Below are positions 20,594-31,051 of a stretch of DNA of 64,000 nucleotides, piece after piece. The stretch is from Agapetus fuscipes (Eukaryota; Arthropoda; Insecta; Trichoptera; Glossosomatidae). The notes beneath the pieces were generated by a model. That model was not told the DNA's origin, searched no databases, and saw only the letters and a list, made by a program, of their open reading frames with translations. Every line of letters starts with the position of its first letter. Within the stretch, counting starts at the first letter, position 1. Location: positions 3,348,001-3,412,000 of the forward strand of contig OX637353.1 of the NCBI GenBank assembly GCA_951799405.1. Direction: 5' to 3'. The translations under genes were made by a program, and so were the position numbers.

Positions 20594-21268
20594 TTTTTTC
20601 AAAATTTACTTCAAAACAAAAATATTTTTAAATTTATTTAATACAAGTTTTGAGTTTTATATATATAGCTGTTTTGAATACGTACTTTAGCAAAATAATA
20701 ATTTATCTGATTACACTGTGAGTAGGTACTGTCTTATAATATTTATTTTTAATTCACCAATATTTTTTTACATAATAATGTCTGATAGTACATAATTATT
20801 TATTTCGTCTCAAGTCTTTCAAACACACAGGTAGGTACTTAATGTATATTCACACACTTGTAAACAAAGGATAGTTATTCAAAAACTTTTTCTCGATTAA
20901 TCTGGAACGTTCTTTTGTAATATTTTTCAAGATTTTTATTTATTTATTTTATTTTTTTAATCACACACAATAATAAAAAAAAACTATGGTCCAATTTGAT
21001 GACTTTCTCAATGCGGTAAAATAGTCATTATGTTATGTCCAGAATTATGTCCAGAATTATGTTCCATATGATGTTCCAGAATTTATAAGCAACTTGCTTT
21101 TGCGTCTTTTCTTTTAACAAAAATTTATTTAAACACTTGTTTTCACAAAAGTCAGTTCACACAAAGTTCAATTTGAATAAAGTTCATTTTAACACTATTT
21201 AATTTATTTTATTTATTTTTAGACAGAAGATCTTAATTTTTCTTGACAATTCCGCACCTGACGCCAAT
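20594..21268 (-). other. Untranslated leader and primer-binding site, copy 2
   Basis: 675 bp matching 807-1477 with small indels. The primer-binding site (TGGCGTCAGGTGCGG read on the minus strand) is at 21252-21266. Confidence 0.7.
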
Positions 21269-21740
21269 TGTTACGAAATTAGGGTTCAATTGTCTTCAAA
21301 TTAAAAATACACAGGTCTTCTTCAATAGTTATTTATTTTACACAGTTACAAAATTTATTTTCACACTACTTTCTCGATTATTCCACTTGGTTTTGGTTCA
21401 CTGATCAGATGACTTCGATGTGTTTGTAAGTCTCTATGATACTGGCCCGCTCTGCAGGCCATTCGCACCTTTATACTCTTCAGAGCAGTATGATCCAGAA
21501 CTAAAGTCGCCAGACGGTTCCAGAGTAATTATTACTTCTCGATGTTTCACGTACTACCTAGACACAACCAAAATCCTACCTACCAATGCAATACAGTATT
21601 CCTATAATTATAACAAATACCTACTTAGCCTAGAGAATTCTACACTTATACATAATTATCGATCTTACCTACCAATACTTTTGAGGATTCTTATAACTAT
21701 AACTACCCATACTTATTTCAATATTTATATTTACATAACA
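21269..21740 (-). repeat. 5' LTR of Gypsy copy 2
   Basis: 472 bp; it carries TC at ~21539 that the partner LTR lacks. The TATA box is at 21469-21475 (minus). Confidence 0.95.
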
Positions 21741-22377
21741 ATACATAAAAAGTAGATGTTTGAAATAAAACATACATTTTAATATTTTCAAATATAATGT
21801 ATGATGTGCAGTGTGTGACAGCTTGTTGCAGCCTACGCCCAGATCAAACGTTTTAATTATTAATAAAAGAGTTTTTTTTTGTTTCAAAACATAAAAAGTA
21901 ATGTATTATTTGGCGTTAAACATAATAAGTAGATGTTTGAAATAAAACGTACATTTTAATATTTTCAAATTTATAAAATAATGTATGATGTGTTTTTGTT
22001 AATCATGTATGATGTGTTTTATCGCTGTCACGCAACTGCGCGGGTTGGCGCGGGGGGCACGGGGGAGCTGAGTCAGTTGAAAACTAGCGGCCGAGACCAT
22101 GACACAGCGGACCCATTTTTACTCGCTCAGTTCGCTCCGCTCACTCCGCTGTCGGTGGAAGCACTTCTATGAAATTTACTGTTGCTAGTCGAGCGGAGTC
22201 CGTACGGAGTCCGCTGGAAACTCGCTCAACTCTGCGACCACTTTTGTAACTCTTTGTACTCGCTCAGTCCGCTCCGCTGACTCGCTGTCGGTGGAAGCAC
22301 TTCTATGAAATTTACTGTTGCTAGTCGAGCGGAGTCCGTACGGAGTCCGCACCGCTCGCAGTGGAAAGCGGGCATTA

Positions 22378-23605
22378 ACCTTGTTTTTCCTTCATAATGC
22401 ACTGAAACAGGGTTCAGTGGCACATCTATATACGTAGTATTATCATTGAGGTATATATATAGAGTCGCAACAATCATACAATCAGGAAAAAAATGTCAAG
22501 CCGAAGTCCGTTTAATGCAGATGCAAGGAGACAATCAGTTTTTATCCCGCTTCTGCATCGAATAACGCGCACTGTACTCTCAGGTTAAAACGAGATAGCA
22601 ATAATTTTACGAAACACATGGCACACTTTAAACACGACAAAAAGGGTTGAGATCTCATTATTCTATGATACAGAATTCCCCTACAATAATAATATTTAAT
22701 TGTTGTAAGATTTAAATGAAATTTCCAAACTAACATTACAGTTAACATTTTTATATGGTAAAATGTATTAACAAAGGTTTGATAAAGAATTCAGATAATT
22801 TGAATATGCTCTATGGAAAGTTAGAATAACACTTAATTCCACTATAATTTAAAACTGTAGTATTTTCCTATGGAAATATATTCCATTGAGCTCCCGTATA
22901 CTCCATTGAGTTACAGTATATTCCATAACTCAATAGTATATTCAGATATATGCTCACAATATATTCTACACGTTCTCGACATATCTGTTCCAAATTTGAT
23001 TTTTCTCGGCGGGCAAACTTGACACTAGAGTATTTAGCTACTAAAAAGGGTATGAGCTAACAACGGCAACCCGGCAGTATAAAATCGTATTGTCCATGTC
23101 AAATGTGTGAAATTAATTACAAAATACTTTTTTAGCATTTTTTTATTTGAAAAATAAATTATTAAAGTATATTATTTGCAACTTTGATAAGGTCGCGTAA
23201 TATTTTAAAATTGCAAACAGTTCATGAGTCGATAAACATCGATTGAAACACAAAATGTAGCTCATACGTTGTTTCGTATTTTCATTAATATTTTTTCCCC
23301 TACTTGTAGGGGAAAAATATGAAGCTCTACTCATGCGTTCGATATGTCGGGCTGACTTCACAGCGACGAAATTTTTAAAGTTAAACAATTGTTTTAATAA
23401 TTAATTTGTGCTAGGATTTTCTATTTTTTTAATTTGTGCATGTAGTATAATTGATCAAGTTCACAAACAAAGGTGTTTGAAAACTCCAATCACAATATTT
23501 AGCCATTTATAGCAGTATGTATTAGCACCTGTCACGTCCGCTCACTGAGTAAGGCTGCGTGAGACTGACGGGCACAGAGTAAAGGTTTATAGAGAGCTGA
23601 GTTCC
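22378..23605. other. Intergenic DNA, no gene seen
   Basis: AT-rich. A short repeat 'tattccattgag' recurs around 22875-22935 and a 10-bp-arm hairpin 'ttttcccctacttgtagggg' lies at ~23298-23319. ORFs here are short and lack coding character. Confidence 0.5.
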
Positions 23606-23608
23606 TAA

Positions 23609-23895
23609 TGGGGCGTCCACACGCTTGCCAACCATTCACAAGTCAAGCGCACAGTGTGTCGTCTAGAACATGCTAGCTGGACAAAATTTTGTCTAATGGA
23701 CTCATTTTGTCCAGCTAGTATGTTCTAGACGACACACTGTGCACTTGGCTACAAGGCAAGCGCACAGTGTGTCGTCTAGAACATGCTAGCTGGACAAAAT
23801 TAGTCCATTAGACAAATTTTTGTCCAGCTAGCATGTTCTAGACGACACACTGTGCGCTTGACTTGTGAATGGTTGGCAAGCGTGTGGACGCCCCA
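23609..23895. mobile_element. Foldback MITE, TSD TAA
   Basis: 287 bp between TAA duplications (23606-23608, 23896-23898). The terminal inverted repeats match exactly for about 78 bp, starting TGGGGCGTCCACACGC. Inside, a ~38-bp module (gcacagtgtgtcgtctagaa..) occurs four times in alternating orientation, so each half is itself a hairpin. The TWA duplication suggests mobilisation by a Harbinger-type transposase. No ORF. Confidence 0.9.
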
Positions 23896-23898
23896 TAA

Positions 23899-24174
23899 TA
23901 TTTCTTTGTATTTCCGGTTTTATCGAGATACGAGCACCACGTAGTGTTAAGAGCATTAACCACGACGTGTGCGTGTACTATGTGCGTGTGTTAGTGCACT
24001 TATACATACGCGCTATGCCATGCTCCTATAATATTACCTCATATTATTATTCCATACCTACTCCTATTTCGTACACAAAATAAAACGAAAAGTGAATATT
24101 TACGTGTTTCATTTATTGGCAGATAACATACAAGATCAGATACAGAAAATTATAAAATATAACCTAAACTACCT
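23899..24174. other. Short spacer before the RTE element
   Basis: No gene or repeat recognised. Confidence 0.4.
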
Positions 24175-26646
24175 GTGGGTCCGAGTGGTAGAGGAAGGAT
24201 GAATAATAATGGACGAAAGCTTGTCAATACATGTATAGAACACAGACTTTTTGCAACAAACACCTGGTTTAAACACCAAGACTTGCATCTCTATACATGG
24301 CAAAATAGGGCAGGCAATCGAACAATTATTGATTATATATGCGTAGATGAAAGAATGAGAGGATATGTGAGAGATGCAAGAGTGTACCGTGGAGCTGAAC
24401 TCAGCACAGACCACTATTTTTTATGCGCGAGAATAATGGTAGGGGATTGTAAGAAAGGAAAGAAAAAAATATTGTTAAGAATGAAAAGAATAAAAGTGGA
24501 AAATTTGAACGATGACAATGTGCAAGATGAATATCAAAGTGAGATTGCCAAAAGATTAAATATGGATGAACTACAAAAAATGAAAGATGAAGGATGTGTG
24601 GAAAAAGTGTGGCAAATGATGAAGAAAGAACTGACCGAATCTGCTAGGATGACATGCGGAGAAACAAATGTTGGTAAGAAAAAAGGTGATGCCTGGTGGA
24701 ATGATGGAGTGAAAGAAGCAGTAGAGCAAAAGAAGGAAGCGTATATGAGATGGTTGAAAGATAAAGGTAATTTAAATTAGGAAATGATGTATAAAAGGGC
24801 AAAAATGAATACTAAAAAGCTTGTGTATGAAAGTAAGATGGAATTAGAGAAGAAAAATAATGAAAAGGCACAGCAGGACTTCCACACCAACAAAAAAATG
24901 TTCTGGAGTTGGGTTCGGAATAATAACGAAAGTGTGGGAGCAACAACTCCGGGCATAAAGAATGCGCAGGGAGTCTTGCTGTGGGATGAAGATGATGTAT
25001 GTAATAGATGGAAAGAATACTTTGAAGAAATATTAGGACAGGGTGAAAGAAATTTATATGAATGTGACCCTACAAATGAAAGTAATGAGGATATTTTGAA
25101 AGAGGAAATAAAAGCAAGCATAAAAGAGCTGAAGAATGGAAAGGCTGCAAGTATGGATGGATTGAATGCTGAGATGTTAAAGGCAGGAGGAGAATATGTG
25201 GTAGAGTGGATGTTTGAATTATGCAAGATGTGTATGAAAGACAGGGTAGTACCGATGGACTGGAGAAAGGCGGTCATTGTCCCTATTTACAAGGGTAAAG
25301 GGGACAAGAAAGACTGCCGTAACTTCAGGCCCATTAGTCTCCTTAGTATACCTGGGAAAGTCTTATGCAAAATTGTCATAAAAAAAGTGAGAATGGCCAC
25401 CGATCACAGGGTCTCTGATATTCAATCTGGCTTTATGCCAGGACGAGGTTGTGTGGACCAAATCTTTACTCTCAGACAGATTGTTGAAAAACATCTGGCT
25501 GTGGGGAGGGTGGTCTACGCAGCATTCGTAGATCTTGAGAGGGCCTTTGACTCGGTGGACAGATGTATGCTGTGGAATGTTCTCAGGAAGTACGGTGTGA
25601 ATGATAATCTTCTGAATGTGATACGTGCCATCTATGAAAATAGTTCGGCATGTGTAAGAGTGGATGGGAGATATAGTGACTGGTTTGATGTATATAAGGG
25701 AGTGAGGCAAGGCTGCGTGATGAGTCCATGGTTGTTTAATATAATCATGGACAGTTGCATAAAAGAAGCTGGAATATCAGAGAGCGGAGTGAAAGTGGGT
25801 GAAACAAGAGTTGGAGTACTTCTTTATGCTGATGATGCTATAGTTTTAGCTGACTCGGCGGAGGAACTCCAAACTATGTTAACCAAACTAAATGATGCAT
25901 TTTGTAAGAATAGCTTGAAAGTAAATGCGAATAAGACAAAAGTATTAGTTTTTGACAGGAATGAAGTATGTGAGGAACTTACAATTAATTTGAATGGAAT
26001 AAAAGTTGAAGTAGTGAATGAGTTTGACTATTTAGGAAGTAAGTTTGAGGCGAATGGTAAGATGACGAAAGAATTAGAGAAGCGTGCCAGCAAAGGAAGA
26101 TGCGTGATAGGAGCGTTTGGTAGAATAGCGAAGAATAAAAGGATACCAAAGAAAATGAAAATGGCGGTACACAATTGTATTTTGTTGCCGACCCTGATGT
26201 ATGGAAGCGAGTCATGGACGTTGAATGAAAGAGAAGTAAATAAGGTATGCACCGTAGAAATGGCCCATCTGAGAAGTATGACAGGAAAAACACTGAAAGA
26301 TAGAGTGAGAAACGAATGGGTTCTAAATGAATGCGGAGTAAAAGAAAGCGTGAAAGTGAAAGTTCAAAGAAGTGTGATGCGATGGTTTGGACATATTGAA
26401 AGGATGAATGAAGACCGACTGACAAAAAGAGTGTATAAAGGGAATGTAACAGGTAAGCGTGGAAGGGGAAGACCTAGGAAACAATGGATTGATCAGATAA
26501 ATGAGATTGCGAATGAATGGAATCTACAGAGTGGAAACAAGAGAAGAGCATGCATGAAAAGAGTGATGAAATTAGATGAGATGAAAGAAGTATGCAAGGA
26601 CAGAGTCAAGTGGAGGCACTTGTGTGGAGGTACTGGCCACCCCTAG
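24175..26646 (+). pseudogene. RTE-type non-LTR retrotransposon ORF (endonuclease C-terminus + RT), one internal stop
   Basis: One reading frame from 24175 to 26646, interrupted only by TAG at 24778-24780. The 5' end starts inside the apurinic-type endonuclease; the final catalytic SDH-like motif appears as TDHYF (~24408). Reverse transcriptase motifs follow: PIYKGKGDKKDCRNFRPISLL (~25285-25345), AFVDLERAFDSVD (~25525), GVRQGCVMSPWLFN (~25700) and the catalytic YADD (~25828). The C-terminus has RWFGHIERM and KRGRGRPRKQW, characteristic of RTE-like elements. The 3' end runs to a short (ACAAG)n tail at ~26663-26680. It is 5'-truncated and broken, so not autonomous. Confidence 0.9.
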
Positions 26647-26690
26647 AGGAAAGGCGGCAGGATACAAGACAAGACAAGACTACCTATGTA

Positions 26691-27659
26691 AGGACCTTGG
26701 TTAGCAATTATTGTAGTAACAAATATTTATTTTGACACTTTTCTCCAAAATCACAACACAAAATCACAAAACATTTTTGCACATTTTTCACCGGTGTATA
26801 GTCTAGTGGTTGAAGCCACAGACTCAATATCCAAAGGTCTTGAGTTAAGTTGCCAGCGGAGAACATAAACAGCGTTCAGCAAATGAATAAAATAACAATA
26901 CACATGCCATTTTATGAGTAGCGGTCCATATAATCTTCCCGACGGATTTCTAATAAAGTTTTCTTCGAAGTGGAAGCGGCAATACACGTTTTTTGCGATA
27001 CACGTACATTGGTTCAAGTTGAGACACTTCCTGGATCGCTTTTACCTGCGGCTTGAAATTCTTCTGGTCGAGAAAAACATGCATCCCACCTGCAAAAAAA
27101 CAATATGATAAAATATCGTATCGGATGTTTCAAATGAACTTCACCATATAATAATAAGTGTAATATTACCTTCTCTACGAGAAAAACTTAAAGCGATGGA
27201 ATATTATGTCCTTTTTATTAAATATTTAACGTTTTTTAGATCGACGACAAACTTTTTCACTCCGCGCGGGGTGAAGTACCGACATGCAAACAACAAACGG
27301 AAATGGCTGTTTAATGTTGTTGATTTTTCTACATGCAGAGCGAGCGTAGTAATAATATTTCACTTTATAATTTGATCATGAATTAGACACGGCGATTTAA
27401 ACAAAATTTCATAAACCAGTGAAGTTATAAGTTTTACAGATTCTTGTATTTTATATTTCCTAATATCTGCCTTCATTGACCCAAAACTTGAACAAAAATG
27501 GTGATTAAGACGCATGATCCTTTAGTCAAACTGAGATATTAGCGCCTCTACTTATAAGAGCAGTCAAAGCTCTTTATAACGATAGGTAGGTCCGACTTTT
27601 CCGGGTCTGCTGACGGGCCGTTTTTCTCGAGTACGATTTTTGACCTACTGCAGGGTCAA
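26691..27659. other. Intergenic DNA, possible decayed tRNA-like SINE
   Basis: At 26796-26850 'TAGTCTAGTGGTT' resembles a Pol III A box, with a poor B box (ggtcttgagtt) ~40 bp later. This may be a decayed SINE head. The rest is AT-rich with nothing recognised. Confidence 0.35.
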
Positions 27660-29391
27660 CCCGCGCAGTTGCGTGACAGCGATAAAACACATCATACATG
27701 ATTTACAAAAACACATCATACATTATTTTATAAATTTGAAAATATTAAAATGTATGTTTTATTTCAAACATCTACTTATTATGTTTAACGCCAAATAATA
27801 CATTACTTTTTATGTTTTGAAACAAAAAAAAACTCTTTTATTAATAATTAAAACGTTTGATCTGGGCGTAGGCTGCAACGAGCTGTCACACACTGCACAT
27901 CATACATTATATTTGAAAATATTAAAATGTATGTTTTATTTCAAACATCTACTTTTTATGTATTAAAGCAAAATAATACATTACTTTTTATTTTTCGAAA
28001 CAAAAAAAAACTTTTTTATTAATAATTAAAACGTTTGATCTGGGCTTAGGCTGCAACGAGCTGTCACACACTAGTTGGCTCCGCTCAGTGTTGCCACCTT
28101 AGCCCTTTTGGGGCTAGATCTAGCACTTTTTACTGTAGGTGAACTCGTTGTTTAATGATTTAGCCCGAAAAGGGCTATCTAGCCCTTTTCATTTACTTAA
28201 AAATATTGTACGAAAATCTGAAATTTGCGCCATGCTAACATCGCGATAACATCGAACTTTCGCGATTTTTGTCATATATATTGTTTTTTTTTTTGGTAGA
28301 TACCATTTGTTCGATTATGGCAACATATCTATGGCAACTAAATGATTCTAAACGGAAAATTTGTTAATTTTAGTTTGTAAAATAACTAATATTTTCTATT
28401 TTTGAACCTAATTTTGAAAAAAATTATTGTGATTCAAACTAAAAAATAAATACGTAAGCAATTGAAATCATTAGTCCAGGTGTTTTTTTAGCCTTTTTTT
28501 ACACCAACTCTTTTTGTGCTCCGTTTAGCCCGATCTAGCCCTTTTTAGCTTCTTCAATAGGGTATTTTCACATTTTTCTTTTTTTTGTGATTTAAATTCT
28601 TTTATGCTTTATTAGCCCAAAACTTCTTGAATTCTAATTTTAGTTGTATTTTTAGCAAAGTTATAAGCATTTTAAAATCGATCTTTGAATTTTCGCGCCA
28701 AAACGCTACTAGATGAAGTTTTCTCGCGTGACGTCACGGTCTTGTAAACATCGCCGTATCAACTGACAGCCCTCACATTAATGTCATTCAAGCATCGCTT
28801 TTTCATGTTTACATCATTGCGGATGTGTTTTTTCAAGAAGTTTGTGTGTTTCTTTAAGAACATATCATTTGTTTTTGTTGTTTTCATTTGTTTCTGTTGT
28901 CAACAACACATTTTAACAGAGTATGGAATGTCAATAAAAGAACGTGACGTCAACATATGACGTCACATTACCCGAAATACAAGAAGCAGATCTCACATCC
29001 GTTTAAAAACTTGTCCAAAAACCTATATTTTCTTTTTTAAATATAAAATCGAAAAAAAATATTTTCGGCTTCAAATCAACATATTATTATTAGATTTTCG
29101 AAATCTATCAAAATAATATACTTTTTATCATATTCCTCACTATTGCAAATACCCTATTGCCCCCATTACTAAAACTAAGGTGGCAACACTGGCTCCGCTA
29201 AGCCCGCTGTAGATGGAAGGCAAACAACTCTTTCATCTGACTCATCTCATTTCTCGCCTAGCTCACTCCGTCGAGCTCGTTGGCTGTGGAAGGCAAATAC
29301 CATTATTTTTAAAACTCTTTCGCAATGGAAGGCCAAAACTATTTCACTACGCTCCGCTCAGCTATTTCCCGCTCGCAGTGGAAAGCGGGCA
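27660..29391 (-). mobile_element. Transposon H2, inverted truncated relative of H1
   Basis: Reading leftward from 29391 it starts TGCCCGCTTTCCACTGCGAGCGG next to TTA (29392-29394) and follows H1 through the tandem ~190-bp units to ~27660, where similarity ends without the second terminus. It has no LTR element. At ~27950-27965 it has the uninterrupted target site that in H1 holds Gypsy copy 2. It also carries a 595-bp MITE at 28560-29154. Confidence 0.8.
28560..29154. mobile_element. GGGTATTT MITE, copy 1, likely TA duplication
   Basis: 595 bp with terminal GGGTATTTTCACA and, inverted at the other end, GGGTATTTGCAATAG; flanked by TA. It matches 34273-34868 along its length (gacgtcacggtcttgtaaacatcgcc, cattcaa.catcgctttttcatgtttac). 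No ORF. TA flanks suggest a Tc1/mariner-type target. Confidence 0.75.
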
Positions 29392-29612
29392 TTATGGAAA
29401 TAGTAAAAAGAGTCATCTATACTTCGGGGCGTAAGGTTTTTGTACAAACCCCCCTGGGGACTTCTTCTTCTTCTTAAAAAATATATTTTTGGTTTCTGCC
29501 ATACTTATTTCACAAGAAAAACAACGATTTATTACATAGATATATTTTTTATTAACATTTTAAGGAGTGAATTATAATACAAATTTACAATGAAATAAAG
29601 CTTGTACATTCT

Positions 29613-29832
29613 AAAATTTAAATCTAAGCTGCAAAGATATGTACCATTTAAGATTCATATTAAACGAATTCCCACAAGCAGATATGTACCATTTCACGCT
29701 AACACATGCCGCATGTGGACCTACAATCTAAAAACCCAATCTCAAGTGAACATAAGCCCTGCAACTCTTGCCGACCTTCCCTGAAACAGAGGTGACATTG
29801 GCAAAGTGAACCATTTTTTACACTATGGGTGA
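29613..29832 (-). repeat. RTE-tail repeat, single copy
   Basis: Reverse complement of the ~260-bp repeat: ctaagctgcaaagatat.., cccacaagcagatat, cctgcaactcttgcc, tgaaccattttttacactatgggtg. It lacks the (TTAGA)n tail. Confidence 0.85.
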
Positions 29833-29875
29833 TACATTATTGTTATTGATACGTGATTACATTAATACATAACAT

Positions 29876-30185
29876 TTTAGATAGCTCAGTTGGTAGAGTG
29901 CTTGCATTCCATGCCGTGAGCTGGGGGGTTCGAATCCCACCCAGGCTGGGTGTCAGAAATGATTATCCGTTTCGGTGTTTATTTCAAACCTCAAATCAAA
30001 ATACCGGCAACGTTTACTCAGCCTTAACCAGAAATGCGAACCAGCCTCTCGGGAGCTGGGAAACCCACACTTCAACTGAAGAGGTTGGCGTAAGGCCGAC
30101 TCCCTTACCTGTAAAAATAAATAGGTTCCACTCGCCACATGCGACCCCTTTGGGGATAACGCGGCAAGATGTTACACTATATGTG
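29876..30185 (+). mobile_element. tRNA-derived SINE, well-preserved copy
   Basis: The head has a Pol III A box TAGCTCAGTTGG (29882) and a B box GGTTCGAATCCC (29928), spaced as in a tRNA gene. The body includes 'ttggcgtaaggccgac' and 'ttacctgtaaa' shared with 9785-10022. It would be transcribed by Pol III and mobilised by a LINE. The region after the B box does not fold back as a tRNA 3' half, so I do not call a functional tRNA gene. Confidence 0.85.
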
Positions 30186-30850
30186 TAGCTTAGTTGCGTT
30201 TTTTTTTATGCCTATGAAGAATAAATTGAATAAAATATTATGGTATAAACTTGAAACAATTATTTTTATGTCTTTTGGAGAAAATAGTTCAATGTTTTCT
30301 CATTATAATAATCAAACTATTTAATTTACATAGTTGAATTTCTAACCTATTTATGGTTTTACCCACAGTTTCCATTTAACCTAATAACTCGTCGTAAAAC
30401 CAAACAGTTTTTAAATAAAATTTTACACTTTCACATTCACTTTCATGATCTGTTTTATCTGATGTATTCCTTTTGTGTTATTGCAGGTCAGACCATGGTC
30501 CATTTGCAACTTTTTTATCTGCTGACGTTTCGCTTTCACGGCGTGGTGGTATTTTTATGGGGTTGGTCGTTTTCAGTGACTGACTGGTAGTATGATGAAA
30601 ATTGTGGGAATCGGAAGAATCGATTTCTGAAACATAAATAAAAAAAAGAAGAATTAGTTTATGGGTTCAAAATTTGCAAGAAAGAAGGAAGGTCTAAGAT
30701 AATATTGTTTTTGCTAATCTCATCGATGTGAAATTCAATGGAAGTTTCCTTGCTCCCATAAAAACGTTTCACATTTCTTATGAAGGCTAATAAACTTGCT
30801 GGTACTAAGATTTAAATAAGACAAAAATACCAAAACGGAAAATACTATCT
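30186..30850. other. Probable Exo70 upstream intron, no exon recognised
   Basis: No ORF here resembles the N-terminal part of Exo70. The missing upstream exons may be in the gap, in this interval but unrecognised, or outside the window. Confidence 0.4.
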
Positions 30851-31050
30851 NNNNNNNNNNNNNNNNNNNNNNNNNNNNNNNNNNNNNNNNNNNNNNNNNN
30901 NNNNNNNNNNNNNNNNNNNNNNNNNNNNNNNNNNNNNNNNNNNNNNNNNNNNNNNNNNNNNNNNNNNNNNNNNNNNNNNNNNNNNNNNNNNNNNNNNNNN
31001 NNNNNNNNNNNNNNNNNNNNNNNNNNNNNNNNNNNNNNNNNNNNNNNNNN
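30851..31050. other. Assembly gap, 200 N
   Basis: Exactly 200 N, probably a fixed-size placeholder. An Exo70 exon continues into it from the right. Confidence 0.98.
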
Positions 31051-31051
31051 A

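Larger units (their letters stand above)
14581..21740 (-). mobile_element. Gypsy-type LTR retrotransposon, copy 2 (near-complete)
   Basis: Same family as 287-7566, in reverse. Flanked by ATAC (14577-14580 and 21741-21744). LTRs are 470 and 472 bp; the clear difference is a 2-bp indel near 14850/21539. Gag and Pol are open and nearly identical to copy 1 in the interior, but the LTRs belong to a distinguishable variant lacking the 44-bp U3 duplication. The inverted H2 element shows the pre-insertion site (a 'gctttaatacataaaaag' equivalent near 27960), confirming the boundaries. Confidence 0.96.
13285..22374. mobile_element. TTA-flanked DNA transposon H1, split by Gypsy copy 2
   Basis: Both ends are TGCCCGCTTTCCACTGCGAGCGG-type inverted repeats (13285 on and 22374 back), each next to TTA (13282-13284 and 22375-22377), a TWA duplication as in PIF/Harbinger. 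Without the 7.16-kb LTR element the transposon is ~1.9 kb. It has no transposase ORF. Its left part carries a nested MITE-like piece (13543-13980). Its right part has two tandem units of ~190 bp (gtgtgtgacagct..) and two of ~140 bp (ctcgctcag..gtccgtacggagtccgc). A truncated inverted relative lies at 27660-29391. Confidence 0.8.

Noticed and set aside
26796..26850. Second SINE or tRNA-like head
   Set aside because: Only the A box fits well. The B box is too degenerate to call and no body repeat was found.
29876..29945. Functional tRNA gene
   Set aside because: A and B boxes are present, but the sequence after the B box is a SINE body and a diverged second copy exists.
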